Source: Bacteroidia bacterium
GTDB taxonomy: Bacteria; Bacteroidota; Bacteroidia; J057
Length of the DNA stretch: 64,000 nt
Assembly (NCBI GenBank): GCA_030731845.1
Contig: JANQTF010000186.1
Location: 27,713 to 91,712 of the forward strand
Direction of reading: 5' to 3'
Shown: one piece after another, positions 35,270 through 45,581 of the stretch
How positions within the stretch are numbered: the first letter of the stretch is position 1
How the letters are laid out: the number at the start of each line of letters is the position of its first letter
Made by a program: the position numbers and the translations under genes
Notes under the pieces: model-generated
Database searches by the model: none
The model's input: only the letters and a program-made list of their open reading frames with translations
Told to the model about the DNA's origin: nothing

Positions 35270-35629
35270 ATGAAAACCACGACTCGCATTTTTCTAGTCT
35301 ATTGCCTGTTGGCTATTTCAGGCGCGACCTTGCGTGCGCAAGACGCCTTGCCCAAGATCGTTGAGACCTCTTTCAAAGTATCTGGCGTCTGTGGAGAATG
35401 CAAAGAGCGTATTGAAACGACTCTGGATACCAAAGGCGTAAAATTCGCCTCCTGGAATCAAGATACACAGATGTTGACCCTCGCGTTTCAGCCTAAAAAA
35501 ATCACAGAAGAAAAGATTCATAATTTGCTGACAGAAGCTGGCCATGCCACCGAAAAAGCCGAAGCCAACCCTGTGGCCTACCAAAATCTACCTGGTTGCT
35601 GCCAGTATGAATCTGTGGCTCCTCACTGA
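35270..35629 (+). CDS. Periplasmic heavy-metal-associated (HMA) domain protein
   Basis: The 119-aa product has a signal peptide (MKTTTRIFLVYCLLAISGATLRAQ) and one HMA domain: FKVSGVCGECKERIETTL holds the CxxC metal site (CGEC), and the rest follows the ferredoxin-like fold (KGVKFASWNQDTQMLTLAF, KITEEKIHNLLTEAGHATE). A second Cys pair (GCCQYE) near the C-terminus is unusual and may also bind metal. It lies 41 nt upstream of a TonB-dependent receptor with its own CC motif, a pairing often seen in Bacteroidota. A role in copper or other soft-metal capture is inferred. Confidence 0.85.
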   Translation: MKTTTRIFLVYCLLAISGATLRAQDALPKIVETSFKVSGVCGECKERIETTLDTKGVKFASWNQDTQMLTLAFQPKKITEEKIHNLLTEAGHATEKAEANPVAYQNLPGCCQYESVAPH

Positions 35630-35670
35630 TGCGGTTTCCTATTTTGTACTGATTCCTTTCTTTCATCGCC

Positions 35671-37917
35671 ATGCGCAGCAAGCTGCTTTTGTTTGTCGGT
35701 TGTTTTTTTCTTCCAGCAGTTGCCCTTGCACAGGTGCAGGGCAGGGTAGTGGCACTCGGTGAAAGCGGGGAGGTGAGGCCCCTTCCTCAAGCCCGCCTGC
35801 ACTGGCTGGAAACCAATCGCGGCACCCTGACCGACTCTCTGGGCGTTTTCCAGTTGCTAGCAGAAACCCCGAAAGATCAACGCCTTGTGGTGCAAGCCCA
35901 AGGATTTATCTCCGATACCATTTTCCTCGAAACGCCCCTTCCCTTCCTCGAAATTACCTTGCGAAGTGAGTACAAACTCGAAGATCAGGTGATTGTCGCT
36001 AAGGGAAAATCTTCTCATATCTCCTCCATTGCAGCACAGCAGACCGAACTCCTCACCGAAAAGGAGCTATTCAAAGCGGCTTGTTGCAACCTATCCGAAA
36101 GTTTTGAGACCAACCCTTCGGTTGACGTCTCCTTTACTGATGCTGTTACAGGTGTAAGGCAGATCGAATTACTCGGACTGTCGAGCAAATACACCTTGCT
36201 GAGCCAGGAAAATATGCCAGCCATCCGGGGGCTAGCCTCTAATATGGGGTTGAGCCTCGTGCCAGGGCCTTGGGTACAGGGAATTCAAATCAGCAAAGGG
36301 GCTGGATCTGTAGTGAATGGCTTTGAAAGCATGACCGGACAGATCAACTATGAGCTAAAAAAGCCATGGGACAAAGAATGGCTCTATCTGAATGGATACC
36401 AGAATGTGCAAGGACGCAGTGAGCTCAATCTCGACTATTTCCGTACTGGCACAAAAGGGTGGGGGCAGGGCTTGCTAGCACATGCCAATATGCGACCCCG
36501 AGCCATGGACAACAATGGCGATGGATTTCTTGATCAGCCCATTGGGCGGCAGGGAAATGTAGTGTATCGACTCATGAAGGCCGATCAGCTCGGTTGGTCA
36601 GGGCAGTTCAATGCCAGGGCAGTGTGGGACGAGCAGCGCTCAGGGGAGGATCCCCATCTTCATGAAGGACACGTTGGCTATCGGGTATATGAAGCTGATC
36701 TTCGCACCAGAAGACTGGAAAGCTGGGGCAAGCTTGGCTACATTTTTCCCAAGAAGCCTTACCAAAGCGTTGGTTTCCAGGCATCTGTTTCAGATCATCA
36801 GATCGAGGCGTTATTTGGCGAAAGGAACTACGATGGGTCTCAGCAGTCCGGATATGCGAATGCCATTTTTCAAAGCATTCTGGGATCAACCAACCATGTG
36901 ATCAAAACTGGAACGAGCGTACAGGTGGATCATGTGAATGAAGCAATCTTAGATACTGCCTTTGCACGGCTGGAAATTGTACCCGGTATTTTTGGGGAAT
37001 ATACATGGGAAAATCTGAAGCGATTCACAATCGTAGCTGGCATCAGGGCAGACTGGAGCAGCCTCTTTGGGCTCTTTGTTAGTCCGAGATTCAATGCCAG
37101 ATATAGCTTCGACGAGCGTACTACGCTTCGCGTAGCGTTGGGGCGCGGGCAGCGAACTGCCTCCCTCATCGCCGAGAACATGGGCATGCTCGCTACGAGC
37201 AGGCAACTCATTTTCTCTGGGAATAACCCCCTAAGTCCAGCCTTTGGGTTTAGCCCCGAAGTAGCCTGGAATGTTGGGGCTCACCTATCACGTACTTTCC
37301 GCCTCGACTATCGGGAAGGCTCCATTAATCTTGATGCGTATCGCACCATATTCACCCGACAGGTGCTCCTGGATTGGGACCAAGATCCACAAGAGGTCAA
37401 TTTTTATCAATCAATGGGGGCATCTTTTGCCAACTCGCTGCAATTGGAAGTGCAGTATGAACTCGCCAGAAGGCTTGATGTAAAAATCGCTTACCGCTAC
37501 ACGGATGTGCGGGCCACCTACCTCGAAGAAGGTCTGCGACAAATTCCCCTCGTGCCACAGCATCGCGCTTTGGCGAACGTCGCCTACGAAACCAAAACCG
37601 GATGGGCATTTGACCTGACAGCCAATTTCCAAGGAAAGAAAAGGATTCCGGACACAGATGAGAATCCGGAGCGATACCAGCTTCTTTCTACGTCTCCTTC
37701 ATTTATTCTCATCAATAGCCAGATTACTAAGGAAATAGGAAAGAAGTGGAACGTGTATGTTGGAGCTGAAAACCTGACGAACTACCGACAACTTCGCCCC
37801 ATCATTGCGGCTGAAGATCCTTTCGGTGCCTATTTTGATGCAGCACAAGTATGGGGCCCAATCATGGGAACCAACGTGTACGCTGGGTTTAGAATGAAAT
37901 TAGAAAATAAGAAATAG
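35671..37917 (+). CDS. TonB-dependent receptor (metal-linked type)
   Basis: The 748-aa outer-membrane receptor has a signal peptide, an N-terminal carboxypeptidase-regulatory-like domain (about 25-95), a plug domain (about 115-230: KAACCNLSESFETNPSVDVSF, RQIELLGLSSKYTLL, PGPWVQGIQISKGAGSV) and a 22-strand-type barrel. The conserved CC in the plug is characteristic of receptors encoded beside HMA proteins. The DGFLDQPIGRQGN loop is Asp-rich. It imports a ligand through the outer membrane using TonB energy; the neighbouring HMA protein suggests a metal such as copper. It is the second gene of the operon. Confidence 0.88.
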   Translation: MRSKLLLFVGCFFLPAVALAQVQGRVVALGESGEVRPLPQARLHWLETNRGTLTDSLGVFQLLAETPKDQRLVVQAQGFISDTIFLETPLPFLEITLRSEYKLEDQVIVAKGKSSHISSIAAQQTELLTEKELFKAACCNLSESFETNPSVDVSFTDAVTGVRQIELLGLSSKYTLLSQENMPAIRGLASNMGLSLVPGPWVQGIQISKGAGSVVNGFESMTGQINYELKKPWDKEWLYLNGYQNVQGRSELNLDYFRTGTKGWGQGLLAHANMRPRAMDNNGDGFLDQPIGRQGNVVYRLMKADQLGWSGQFNARAVWDEQRSGEDPHLHEGHVGYRVYEADLRTRRLESWGKLGYIFPKKPYQSVGFQASVSDHQIEALFGERNYDGSQQSGYANAIFQSILGSTNHVIKTGTSVQVDHVNEAILDTAFARLEIVPGIFGEYTWENLKRFTIVAGIRADWSSLFGLFVSPRFNARYSFDERTTLRVALGRGQRTASLIAENMGMLATSRQLIFSGNNPLSPAFGFSPEVAWNVGAHLSRTFRLDYREGSINLDAYRTIFTRQVLLDWDQDPQEVNFYQSMGASFANSLQLEVQYELARRLDVKIAYRYTDVRATYLEEGLRQIPLVPQHRALANVAYETKTGWAFDLTANFQGKKRIPDTDENPERYQLLSTSPSFILINSQITKEIGKKWNVYVGAENLTNYRQLRPIIAAEDPFGAYFDAAQVWGPIMGTNVYAGFRMKLENKK

Positions 37918-38171
37918 GGAAGAATGTGATTTGTATTGTTCTTTTTGTTTTGAAAATCGAATATATCCTATATTGATTATCCCAGTTAATTACATTTCAT
38001 AAAATACCATTAACGCAAAGGAATGTCTAGGTCGCTCACAATGAGTGACTAGTGGCTAGTTTTTTCGTCAATTCCGAGAGACAAATGGTCAAATTGCAAC
38101 ATCCAATTTCCCAAGATTACATCTCTCTATTTTTGAAAAACTACCAGTATCTGATTATGGGTCATTTTACA

Positions 38172-40886
38172 ATGAAGACTGTTGTTGCGACAGTAATGTT
38201 CTTACTTATGGCTGCCTCCACATTTGCAGCCAATTATTATGTGGATGCTACCAATGGAAATGACGGATTCAGCGGAACATCCCTTGGTCAGGCATTCAAA
38301 ACCATTTCAAGAATGGATGCGCAGGCGCTGCAACCCGGGGATAATATTTACTTCTTAAATGGAACCTATGAGCGCTCCGGTCAAAAACTCATGATTATTT
38401 CTGAGTCGGGCACGGCTTCAAACTGGATCACCCTCCAAAACTATCCTGGGCATAGCCCCATCCTAAAGTTCAACTCCTGGACCGGTATTGAGCTGGTCAA
38501 TGGCGCTTCTTATATTGCATTTAAGGGGCTGAAAATTCAGGGGGCAAGGACCTCTGTCACCCTTGCAAACGCCCTCAATCAACCTGGAAGTTGCGCGCAA
38601 GGCCAGGCTGGCAATGCTCAAGGGATCTACAACGGTACGGGAATTCTCGCCGTAGGACCCAACCTCAGCTGGTCTGATCCCAGTACCACTGGCAACGAAG
38701 TGCCACACCACATTCTCGTCGAAAACTGCGAGGTTTTTGATTGTACCAGTGCTGGGATTGCTTTCCAACAAGCTGATTATGTAACCATCAGAGGTTGTCA
38801 GGTTTATAACAATTGCTGGTACACCATTTATGGCACAAGCGGAATCAATCTATACCAGCTCATCAACACCGATGGAACCACCGGGATTCACAACGTGATT
38901 TCTGGAAACCATGTGTACAGCAACCAATTGCTTGTCCCCCAAATTCCTGTCTGTCAGTTTTATGACGGCAACGGAATTATCGTGGATGACTTCAAGCATA
39001 CCCAAACGTTTCAGTACAAAAACCCTTCGATCACCTTCCCTTCCTACACTGGTAAGACCCTGATTACCAATAATGTCACCGCTGACAATGGTGGAAGCGG
39101 ACTTCACTTTTACCTGAGTGATTATTGCTATGTGTACAACAACACCGTGGTGAACAACGCCACCCAAAACGGTGGGGGAAATGGCAATGGAGACTTCCGC
39201 ATCGGTACCTGCGATCATTTTGACATCCAAAACAATGTTTTCATTGGAACAAAGGTTCACCACGTCACCGGAACCAACACCGATATCACTTACGCCAATA
39301 ACTACGAATCTGGAGGGAACATCAATGCTACCATTGGTGGGGCTTCTTGCCCGAGCTGTCTCAGTACAGGCATGACCTTCGACAACATGGACAACGGCTC
39401 TGCTGAGCCTTACAAAACCTCTGCCAATAGCTCTGTGATCGATCAGGGAGTGACAATTGCCGATGTGGTAGATGACTACCTCGGAAATGCCCGGAGTGAA
39501 GGCCTGGGCTATGAAATGGGCGCCTACGAAGTTGCGTTCACGGGCGCTTGCATTAATAACACCGACCTTCCCGCCAAGATAGAAGCTGAATCTTTTTCTA
39601 CCATGTCTGGTGTTTCTACCGAAACCACTTCAGACATCGGCGGTGGGCAGAATGTAAGCTTCATCGACCTGGGTGATTACATGGAATACCTCATTGAGGT
39701 GGCCGCAGATACTTCCTTTTTGGTAGAATTCAGAATAGCGGGTGCAGGCACTGGCATCAAAACCATTGAGCTGTTCTCCGACGGGACCACACTTGGCACA
39801 CTTGAATTTGCTGCAACCAATGGCTGGCAGACATGGACCACCGTTTCGAAAGTCATCGCTTTGACTGCTGGTTGCCATACTCTCAGGGTTCAGGCCAATA
39901 CATCTGGATTCAATTTCAACTGGCTTAATTTCAGCTACTATGATCCTACCGCATGTGTAGGAGGAACTACGCTTCCTGCATTGATTGAAGCAGAAGACTA
40001 TTCCTCCATGCTGGGGGTACAAAACGGCAGTACGACTGATGTCGGGGGAGGATCCAATGTAGGCTTTGTCGATGCAGGTGATTATCTCAACTATAAGATT
40101 TCAGTGCCTACAGCAGGCACCTACACCTTAGATCTAAGGGTAGCCGCAGTTGGTACAAGCACCAAAACCATCGATATTCAATCAGACGGTAACACCATTC
40201 AAACCGTTAGTTTTCCCGCCACTGGCGGCTGGCAAACCTGGAGCACCGTGTCAACAACCATTCCTTTGAATGCTGGTTGTCAGACACTTACCCTTCTCAT
40301 GAACTCAACAGGCCTTAACATCAACTGGCTTGACCTGGATCTGGTTGGAGTAACTTTCCCTGTGGAATTGGTCGATTTCTCTGCCGAAGTATTAGGAAAT
40401 ATTGTCCAGATTGATTGGATCACTGCAACCGAAATCAACAACGATTACTTTGTCATTGAGCGCTCTTCAGATGCCGTAATCTGGAGCAAGCAATCAAGGA
40501 TAGAAGGAGCTGGCAACACCAGAAAAGAAACATACTATTCTGATATGGACCACAGCCCGCTTCCCGGCATTTCGTTTTATCGCCTTGCTCAGTATGACAT
40601 TGATGGAACTGTGTCGTATTCAGAAACCAAATCCGTGAGGCTGGAAAGCAACCTTTTCTCGGCAATCTTAAAGGCTTACCCCAACCCAACGACCGGATTG
40701 ATCACAGTCAGTGGCGATGAGATGGCGGGCGTCATGGTTTTTGATATCGTCGGGAGAGAGGTGAGTGTTTTGGTTACCCAAAAGAATCGGCAGGAAACAG
40801 AAGTGGATCTTGACCTCAGGACCCTTGAGCCAGGAATCTATTTCATTCGCTCCGAACATGGTAGTGTGATGGTTCAAAAGCAATAA
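38172..40886 (+). CDS. Beta-helix surface protein with two CBM6 modules and T9SS domain
   Basis: The 904-aa protein has a signal peptide (MKTVVATVMFLLMAASTFA); ATG 38172 was chosen, with 38157 an alternative and the frame opening at 38052 less likely. Residues about 20-455 form a right-handed parallel beta-helix (YYVDATNGNDG, repeated IxxNxV turns) of the pectate-lyase or chondroitinase type. Two CBM6-like modules follow (each starting LPA.IEAE.., with GWQTW and SGFNFNW/TGLNINW), then a segment VELVDFSAEVLGNIVQIDW, and a T9SS domain (KAYPNPTTGLITV ... MVQKQ). This points to a cell-surface polysaccharide lyase or binding protein. The substrate cannot be told. It is outside the minus-strand utilisation locus and convergent to it. 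Confidence 0.85.
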   Translation: MKTVVATVMFLLMAASTFAANYYVDATNGNDGFSGTSLGQAFKTISRMDAQALQPGDNIYFLNGTYERSGQKLMIISESGTASNWITLQNYPGHSPILKFNSWTGIELVNGASYIAFKGLKIQGARTSVTLANALNQPGSCAQGQAGNAQGIYNGTGILAVGPNLSWSDPSTTGNEVPHHILVENCEVFDCTSAGIAFQQADYVTIRGCQVYNNCWYTIYGTSGINLYQLINTDGTTGIHNVISGNHVYSNQLLVPQIPVCQFYDGNGIIVDDFKHTQTFQYKNPSITFPSYTGKTLITNNVTADNGGSGLHFYLSDYCYVYNNTVVNNATQNGGGNGNGDFRIGTCDHFDIQNNVFIGTKVHHVTGTNTDITYANNYESGGNINATIGGASCPSCLSTGMTFDNMDNGSAEPYKTSANSSVIDQGVTIADVVDDYLGNARSEGLGYEMGAYEVAFTGACINNTDLPAKIEAESFSTMSGVSTETTSDIGGGQNVSFIDLGDYMEYLIEVAADTSFLVEFRIAGAGTGIKTIELFSDGTTLGTLEFAATNGWQTWTTVSKVIALTAGCHTLRVQANTSGFNFNWLNFSYYDPTACVGGTTLPALIEAEDYSSMLGVQNGSTTDVGGGSNVGFVDAGDYLNYKISVPTAGTYTLDLRVAAVGTSTKTIDIQSDGNTIQTVSFPATGGWQTWSTVSTTIPLNAGCQTLTLLMNSTGLNINWLDLDLVGVTFPVELVDFSAEVLGNIVQIDWITATEINNDYFVIERSSDAVIWSKQSRIEGAGNTRKETYYSDMDHSPLPGISFYRLAQYDIDGTVSYSETKSVRLESNLFSAILKAYPNPTTGLITVSGDEMAGVMVFDIVGREVSVLVTQKNRQETEVDLDLRTLEPGIYFIRSEHGSVMVQKQ

Positions 40887-40903
40887 TTTTCTGCAAAAAC
40901 CTG

Positions 40904-40947
40904 AAACGAAGAAGGCCACTCCAGTATTGGGGTGGCCTTCTTCGTTT
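40904..40947 (+). terminator. Rho-independent terminator of the beta-helix gene
   Basis: AAACGAAGAAGGCCAC (40904-40919) pairs with GTGGCCTTCTTCGTTT (40932-40947). It is followed by TT and lies 17 nt after the stop codon. Confidence 0.8.
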
Positions 40948-41009
40948 TTGTCAATCACCTCTTCTAAAGGATTTCACATCCAAAAGCGCCTTAACCACCC
41001 CCAAAAAAT

Positions 41010-41048
41010 ACGCCTCACAAGTTGCCCGCTTGGCTACTTGTGAGGCGT
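41010..41048 (-). terminator. Rho-independent terminator at the end of the susCD locus
   Basis: ACGCCTCACAAGT (41010-41022) is perfectly complementary to 41036-41048. On the minus strand the stem is followed by ATTTTTT. It lies 20 nt after the SusD stop codon and marks the end of the locus. Confidence 0.8.
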
Positions 41049-41067
41049 GACTTTTTACTGCCTTTTC

Positions 41068-42540
41068 TTAGTATCCGCTATTCTGACCCAGCAGACCTCC
41101 ACTGAGGTCAATTTCTGCCTGGGGAATGGGGAAGAGATCATGTTTACCATCAATGAATGGCTTGCCAACTGCCCGCATGACTTCCCCTGCGCGCTGTTGG
41201 CGCTGGAGATCAAACCAGCGATGTTGCTCAAGCGCAAGCTCAGAGCGGCGCTCCCGCCAGATTCTGCTTCTCAATTCAGCCTGATCGGTGATCGTGATAT
41301 CAGGAAGAATAAAGGGGTTGTTTCTCCTCGCCCTTGCCCGAACCTGATTCAGGTACTGAAGTGCTTCGGTAGATTTGCCGTTTTCGTTGAGCACCTCAGC
41401 AGCCATGAGCAGCACGTCGGCATAGCGAAGGAGTCGAATGTTGCCCGGGCCATTGCCGTTTCCGCCTGTATGCTCAGGAACCCAGGCTTTCTGGTTGTAG
41501 CGCTCGTTGAGAATATCAGTATTGTCCTGCACCACTTCGCTGCCATCGGGGAGAACTTCCCCCACGTAGAGGATGGTAGCTTCTCGGCGTGGGTCGCCAG
41601 TCTCAAATGAAGTCACGAGGTCGTCAGAGGGTCGATTGAACCCCCAGCCCAGATTCGGGTCTCCTCTCACGCCTTGCACTTCATTGTACTGGCTTCCACC
41701 GCCACCTGTCTCCAAAGCCACCGTGAAAACTTCGAAGATAGATTCCGTGGAGTTTTCTCCCTCAGGCATAAAGATGGTGTTGAAATTCGGGAGTAGAGCA
41801 TAGTTGGCAGAAGCAATCACCTCCATCAGCAAGGGCTCGGCAAGGGCGTATTCACCTCTTGTGAGATACACCTTGGCCAGCAAAGCCTGTGCGGCCCCTT
41901 TGGTGGCCCGGCCTTGATCCTCAGCAAGTTGAGCTGATCGAAGTGGCAACACAGCTGCAGCTTCGCTAAGGTCAGCAATGATGAGGGCATATACCTCTGA
42001 GGCGGGCTTTCTTTCCTGTTTGTATTCATCAGGATTCAGGGGCCGATCAATAAGGGGAATGTCTCCAAACCAGCGCACAAGGTTGAAATAGAAATGTGCC
42101 CGCAGAAACTTAGCCTCTGCAATCAACCGGGCTTGAAGTGTTGGCTCAATTTCTTCCATCAGGGGCACTTCGCTCAACACGAGATTGGCTCGATAAATTC
42201 CCTGATAATAGCCTCCCCACACACCAAGAAAGGCTATGTTGCCTGGATCAAAGCTGAAATTGTCCACTTCCAGCAGGAAGTTGGCGTCGGTAACTGTGCT
42301 GCCCTTATCTGAGTCGTCCGACACGATATCGGTCAGGCCGATGTAGCTAAACACGTGCACATTCCAGTCGCGCAGATGGTTGTAAATGGCATTAACAGCC
42401 CAAACGGCTTGCTCTTCTGTTTGAAAGAAATTGTCTGAGGTGAGCTGACCCAGGGGTTTCTTTTCCAAAAACCCCTCACAACCAGATAGCAGAAGGATGA
42501 CCGCTACCATGAGACTTTTGTAGAGATGGAAATTTTTCAT
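41068..42540 (-). CDS. SusD/RagB-family glycan-binding lipoprotein
   Basis: The 490-aa outer-membrane lipoprotein has lipobox LLLSGCEGF (Cys about residue 21) and begins its mature part FLEKKPLGQLTSDNFFQTEEQAVWAVNAIYNHLRDW, the SusD signature. The C-terminus EIDLSGGLLGQNSGY also fits the family, where the closing Q..GY motif is conserved. SusD caps the SusC channel and binds oligosaccharide. The start at 42540 is preferred over one 18 codons upstream that overlaps susC. It lies 23 nt downstream of susC and is the last gene of the locus. The likely ligand is the product of the GH144 enzymes upstream. Confidence 0.95.
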   Translation of the reverse strand: MKNFHLYKSLMVAVILLLSGCEGFLEKKPLGQLTSDNFFQTEEQAVWAVNAIYNHLRDWNVHVFSYIGLTDIVSDDSDKGSTVTDANFLLEVDNFSFDPGNIAFLGVWGGYYQGIYRANLVLSEVPLMEEIEPTLQARLIAEAKFLRAHFYFNLVRWFGDIPLIDRPLNPDEYKQERKPASEVYALIIADLSEAAAVLPLRSAQLAEDQGRATKGAAQALLAKVYLTRGEYALAEPLLMEVIASANYALLPNFNTIFMPEGENSTESIFEVFTVALETGGGGSQYNEVQGVRGDPNLGWGFNRPSDDLVTSFETGDPRREATILYVGEVLPDGSEVVQDNTDILNERYNQKAWVPEHTGGNGNGPGNIRLLRYADVLLMAAEVLNENGKSTEALQYLNQVRARARRNNPFILPDITITDQAELRSRIWRERRSELALEQHRWFDLQRQQRAGEVMRAVGKPFIDGKHDLFPIPQAEIDLSGGLLGQNSGY

Positions 42541-42563
42541 GATAATTTTTTGTCTTGTCAACA

Positions 42564-45545
42564 TTAGAAACTTAGGTTGATGCCACCGGTCCATATTTTG
42601 GAAATGGGATAAACGCCACTGTCAATGCCCACAGCAATCACAGATCCACTCGTAATCTCTGGGGTATAACCAGAATACTGCTGCCAGGTGAATAAGTTTG
42701 TTCCACTCACATATAGTTGAACCTGGCTCATGTTGATCGCTGATAACCAGCTCCTTGGTAGATCATAGCTCAATAATACAGTGCGGATTCTGGTGAAAGC
42801 TGCGTTTTCCAGAAAACGCTCTGAAGGCTCGTAGTTGTGGCCACCGTTGGTGATGCGAGGCTCTGTGTTGGACGTTCCTTCACCATTCCACCGATCGAGA
42901 TAGGAAGCCTCAAAGTTGGGTGTTCCAAAGCGGGCCATCTTCTTGGAGTTGATGACGTAGTTTCCACGCTGTCCATAAAGAGACACCACCAACGAAAGTC
43001 CCTTGTAGCCCAGAGACAAGTCGCCGCTATAGATCAGCGTTGGTACGGGACTGCCGAGGTAGGTCCTGTCTGCGGTTGTGATCACCCCATCTTCGTTTAC
43101 ATCGACAAATTTCAGATCGCCGGGCTTCTCAATGCCCCGATTGGGAGAATTGTCAATCTCCTCCTGCGTCTGAAACACGCCCTCCACTTTGTAACCATAA
43201 AAAGCACCAATGGGCAAGCCGGGAACCGTACGTGTGCCCAGCAAGCCGCCTACGCCAAGACCTCCACCGAAGATCTCTTCGTTTCCTTCTCCGAGCTCCA
43301 GCACTTCGTTGTGCACGGTGGATGCCATAGCCTTAAAGGAATAATCAAAATCTCCGACCTCGTCGCGCCAGGCGAGACTCATATCAAAGCCCCGGTTTTG
43401 CACTTTAGCTGCATTGATCACGGGGTTGTTCGCAGCTCCCACATAAGCCGGAATAGGCACATTCACCAGAATGTCATTGGTCACTCGGTTGTAGTAATCA
43501 ACCTCAGCGGTAAAGCGATCGTTGAGCAAGCCTATTTCCAGGCCGATATCGGTTTGGCTTGTTTCTTCCCAGCGAATGTCAGGATTGGCGAGGGTAATAA
43601 TGGATGCCCCAGTGTTGAGAGACTCTGTAGGGCCAAACACGGCATTGAGGTTAGAGGTAACCACGGGCCTTCCGGCATAGGCACCAATTTTGTCGTTGCC
43701 TATTTGTCCCCAGCTTGCTCTTAGTTTCAGGCGGTTGATATCCTTCATCCCCTTCATGAAGGCTTCTTCGGCGATGTTCCAGCCAAATGCAAAGGAAGGG
43801 AAGTAACCGAATCGCTGATTGGCCCCAAATCTTGAGCTTCCGTCAGCGCGAAAGCTGGCAGTGAATAGATAGCGATCCATCAGCGAATAGTTCGCACGAG
43901 CCAAATAAGAGGCCATGGACCAGGAAAACGCACTATTATAGTTGGTCTGTCCTTCTATTTCTCCTGCATTCAAAAAGAAGAACTCCTCTGTCTCCGCAGG
44001 AAAGTTGATCCTGGAGCCTCCAAGATTCTCAAAATCAAAGGTTTGGGCGGTCACACCTCCCAAAACGGTGAGTCGTTGGTTGGTCCACTCTTTCTGGTAG
44101 GTGAGGGTATTTTCCCAAAGGATATTCTGCGAGCGGTCAATTCCTGCGTTAAGACGACTCTGTTGATTTTGCTGAATAGGAGAAACGAAAAATACCGGGG
44201 TAAAATCTTTGAAAAATCCTGCATCCACATCAATCCCAAGATTGGTGCGAAACCTGAAGTCCTTCAGAAAGGTGACGTCGGCAAACACATTGCCCACAGC
44301 CCGATAATTGAAAGACTGATTGTTGTTGTAGAAAATGGATGCCTCTGGGTTGCCAACAGGCGCCCTGAGTGTAGTATTGGAGAAATTCCCTAAGGTATCG
44401 AACGGGGCAATGGTGGGATCGCCTCGATAGGCATTGCTAAGGATGCCGGGCGTACCGATGTTTCGCGAATAAATCAGCGCCACATTGTGCCCTACATTCA
44501 CAGCTTTGTTGATCTGGTAGGTATTGTTGATCCGAAGGGTCATTCGGTCATAAGATCCGTTGCGGATAATTCCCTGCTGGCTAAAATAATCACCAGATAC
44601 GCGGTACGACATTTTGTCGCTAGCGCCCGAAGCGGCTACCTGATAATTCCGCATCGGAGCCTGCTGGAAAATCACGTCTTGCCAATCTGTGCCTTCTCCA
44701 TAAATACTGGGATCGGCAAACACTGGAGGACGACCCTCGTTTGCCGAAAGCTCGTTAGAGAGTTCAGCATATTCCCGCGCATTGGTCAGGTCAATCTTCC
44801 GCACCACTTCTTGAAAGCCCTCATAAGCATTGACTGTGACAGTGCTCTTACCTTGAACGCCGGCCTTGGTGGTGATGATGATCACACCGTTGGCGCCACG
44901 GGAGCCATAAATAGCCGTGGCGGAGGCATCCTTAAGCACTTCAAATGAGCCAATGTCGTTGGGGTTGAGAAAGCTGATGTCATCGAGTAGCATGCCATCC
45001 ACCACGAAGAGGGGAGAAGCATCGCCGAGGGTTCCTACCCCGCGGATGCGGATCACAGCTCCGGCACCCGGCGCACCGGAGGAGGGCGTCACTTGCACGC
45101 CAGCTGCTTTTCCTTGTAAAATCTGGGCAACCGATGCATTGGGAACACGGGCAAGTTCTTCAGCATTCACACTCGTAACCGATCCTGTCACATCGCTTTT
45201 TCGTTGCACGCCATAGCCCACCACGACATATTCGTTGAGGGTATATTCGTCTGGGGGCAGCGTCACATTCACTACGCTGCGACCCGCTACTTTCACGCTC
45301 ATGTCCTTAAAGCCAAAGAAACTTACCAGAAGGCTATCGTTTGGCGTGGGTAGGTTCAGGGTATAAGACCCGTTTTCGTCGGTAAAAATGCCGGTCGTGG
45401 TGCCGATTACCAGCACCGTGGCGCCTTCCAAAGCGGTGCCTTCTTCATCATAGACGGTTCCTGTTACCCGATGCTGGGCAATCAGGAAGGTGCTACTACC
45501 AACCAAAGTCAGCAACAGCAGGGTTTGTATCAGTTTTCGTTTCAT
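42564..45545 (-). CDS. SusC/RagA-family TonB-dependent oligosaccharide importer
   Basis: The 993-aa outer-membrane protein has a signal peptide (MKRKLIQTLLLLTLVGSSTFLIAQ), a CarboxypepD-like domain (HRVTGTVYDEEGTALEGATVLV, about 25-100), the SusC linker EYTLNEYVVVGYGVQRKSDVTGSV, a plug (RIRGVGTLGDASPLFVVDG and AIYGSRGANGVIIITTK) and a large barrel. It imports oligosaccharides with the SusD lipoprotein encoded 23 nt downstream. It follows the GH3 gene by 36 nt. This order, enzymes first and SusCD last, differs from the classical Sus locus. Confidence 0.97.
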   Translation of the reverse strand: MKRKLIQTLLLLTLVGSSTFLIAQHRVTGTVYDEEGTALEGATVLVIGTTTGIFTDENGSYTLNLPTPNDSLLVSFFGFKDMSVKVAGRSVVNVTLPPDEYTLNEYVVVGYGVQRKSDVTGSVTSVNAEELARVPNASVAQILQGKAAGVQVTPSSGAPGAGAVIRIRGVGTLGDASPLFVVDGMLLDDISFLNPNDIGSFEVLKDASATAIYGSRGANGVIIITTKAGVQGKSTVTVNAYEGFQEVVRKIDLTNAREYAELSNELSANEGRPPVFADPSIYGEGTDWQDVIFQQAPMRNYQVAASGASDKMSYRVSGDYFSQQGIIRNGSYDRMTLRINNTYQINKAVNVGHNVALIYSRNIGTPGILSNAYRGDPTIAPFDTLGNFSNTTLRAPVGNPEASIFYNNNQSFNYRAVGNVFADVTFLKDFRFRTNLGIDVDAGFFKDFTPVFFVSPIQQNQQSRLNAGIDRSQNILWENTLTYQKEWTNQRLTVLGGVTAQTFDFENLGGSRINFPAETEEFFFLNAGEIEGQTNYNSAFSWSMASYLARANYSLMDRYLFTASFRADGSSRFGANQRFGYFPSFAFGWNIAEEAFMKGMKDINRLKLRASWGQIGNDKIGAYAGRPVVTSNLNAVFGPTESLNTGASIITLANPDIRWEETSQTDIGLEIGLLNDRFTAEVDYYNRVTNDILVNVPIPAYVGAANNPVINAAKVQNRGFDMSLAWRDEVGDFDYSFKAMASTVHNEVLELGEGNEEIFGGGLGVGGLLGTRTVPGLPIGAFYGYKVEGVFQTQEEIDNSPNRGIEKPGDLKFVDVNEDGVITTADRTYLGSPVPTLIYSGDLSLGYKGLSLVVSLYGQRGNYVINSKKMARFGTPNFEASYLDRWNGEGTSNTEPRITNGGHNYEPSERFLENAAFTRIRTVLLSYDLPRSWLSAINMSQVQLYVSGTNLFTWQQYSGYTPEITSGSVIAVGIDSGVYPISKIWTGGINLSF

Positions 45546-45581
45546 CTCAAGGGTATTGGGTTGATGAATAAATTGGGGATG

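Noticed and set aside
42837-43724. 295-aa plus-strand frame opposite susC
   Set aside because: The sense-strand SusC match is complete; this frame has no family likeness.
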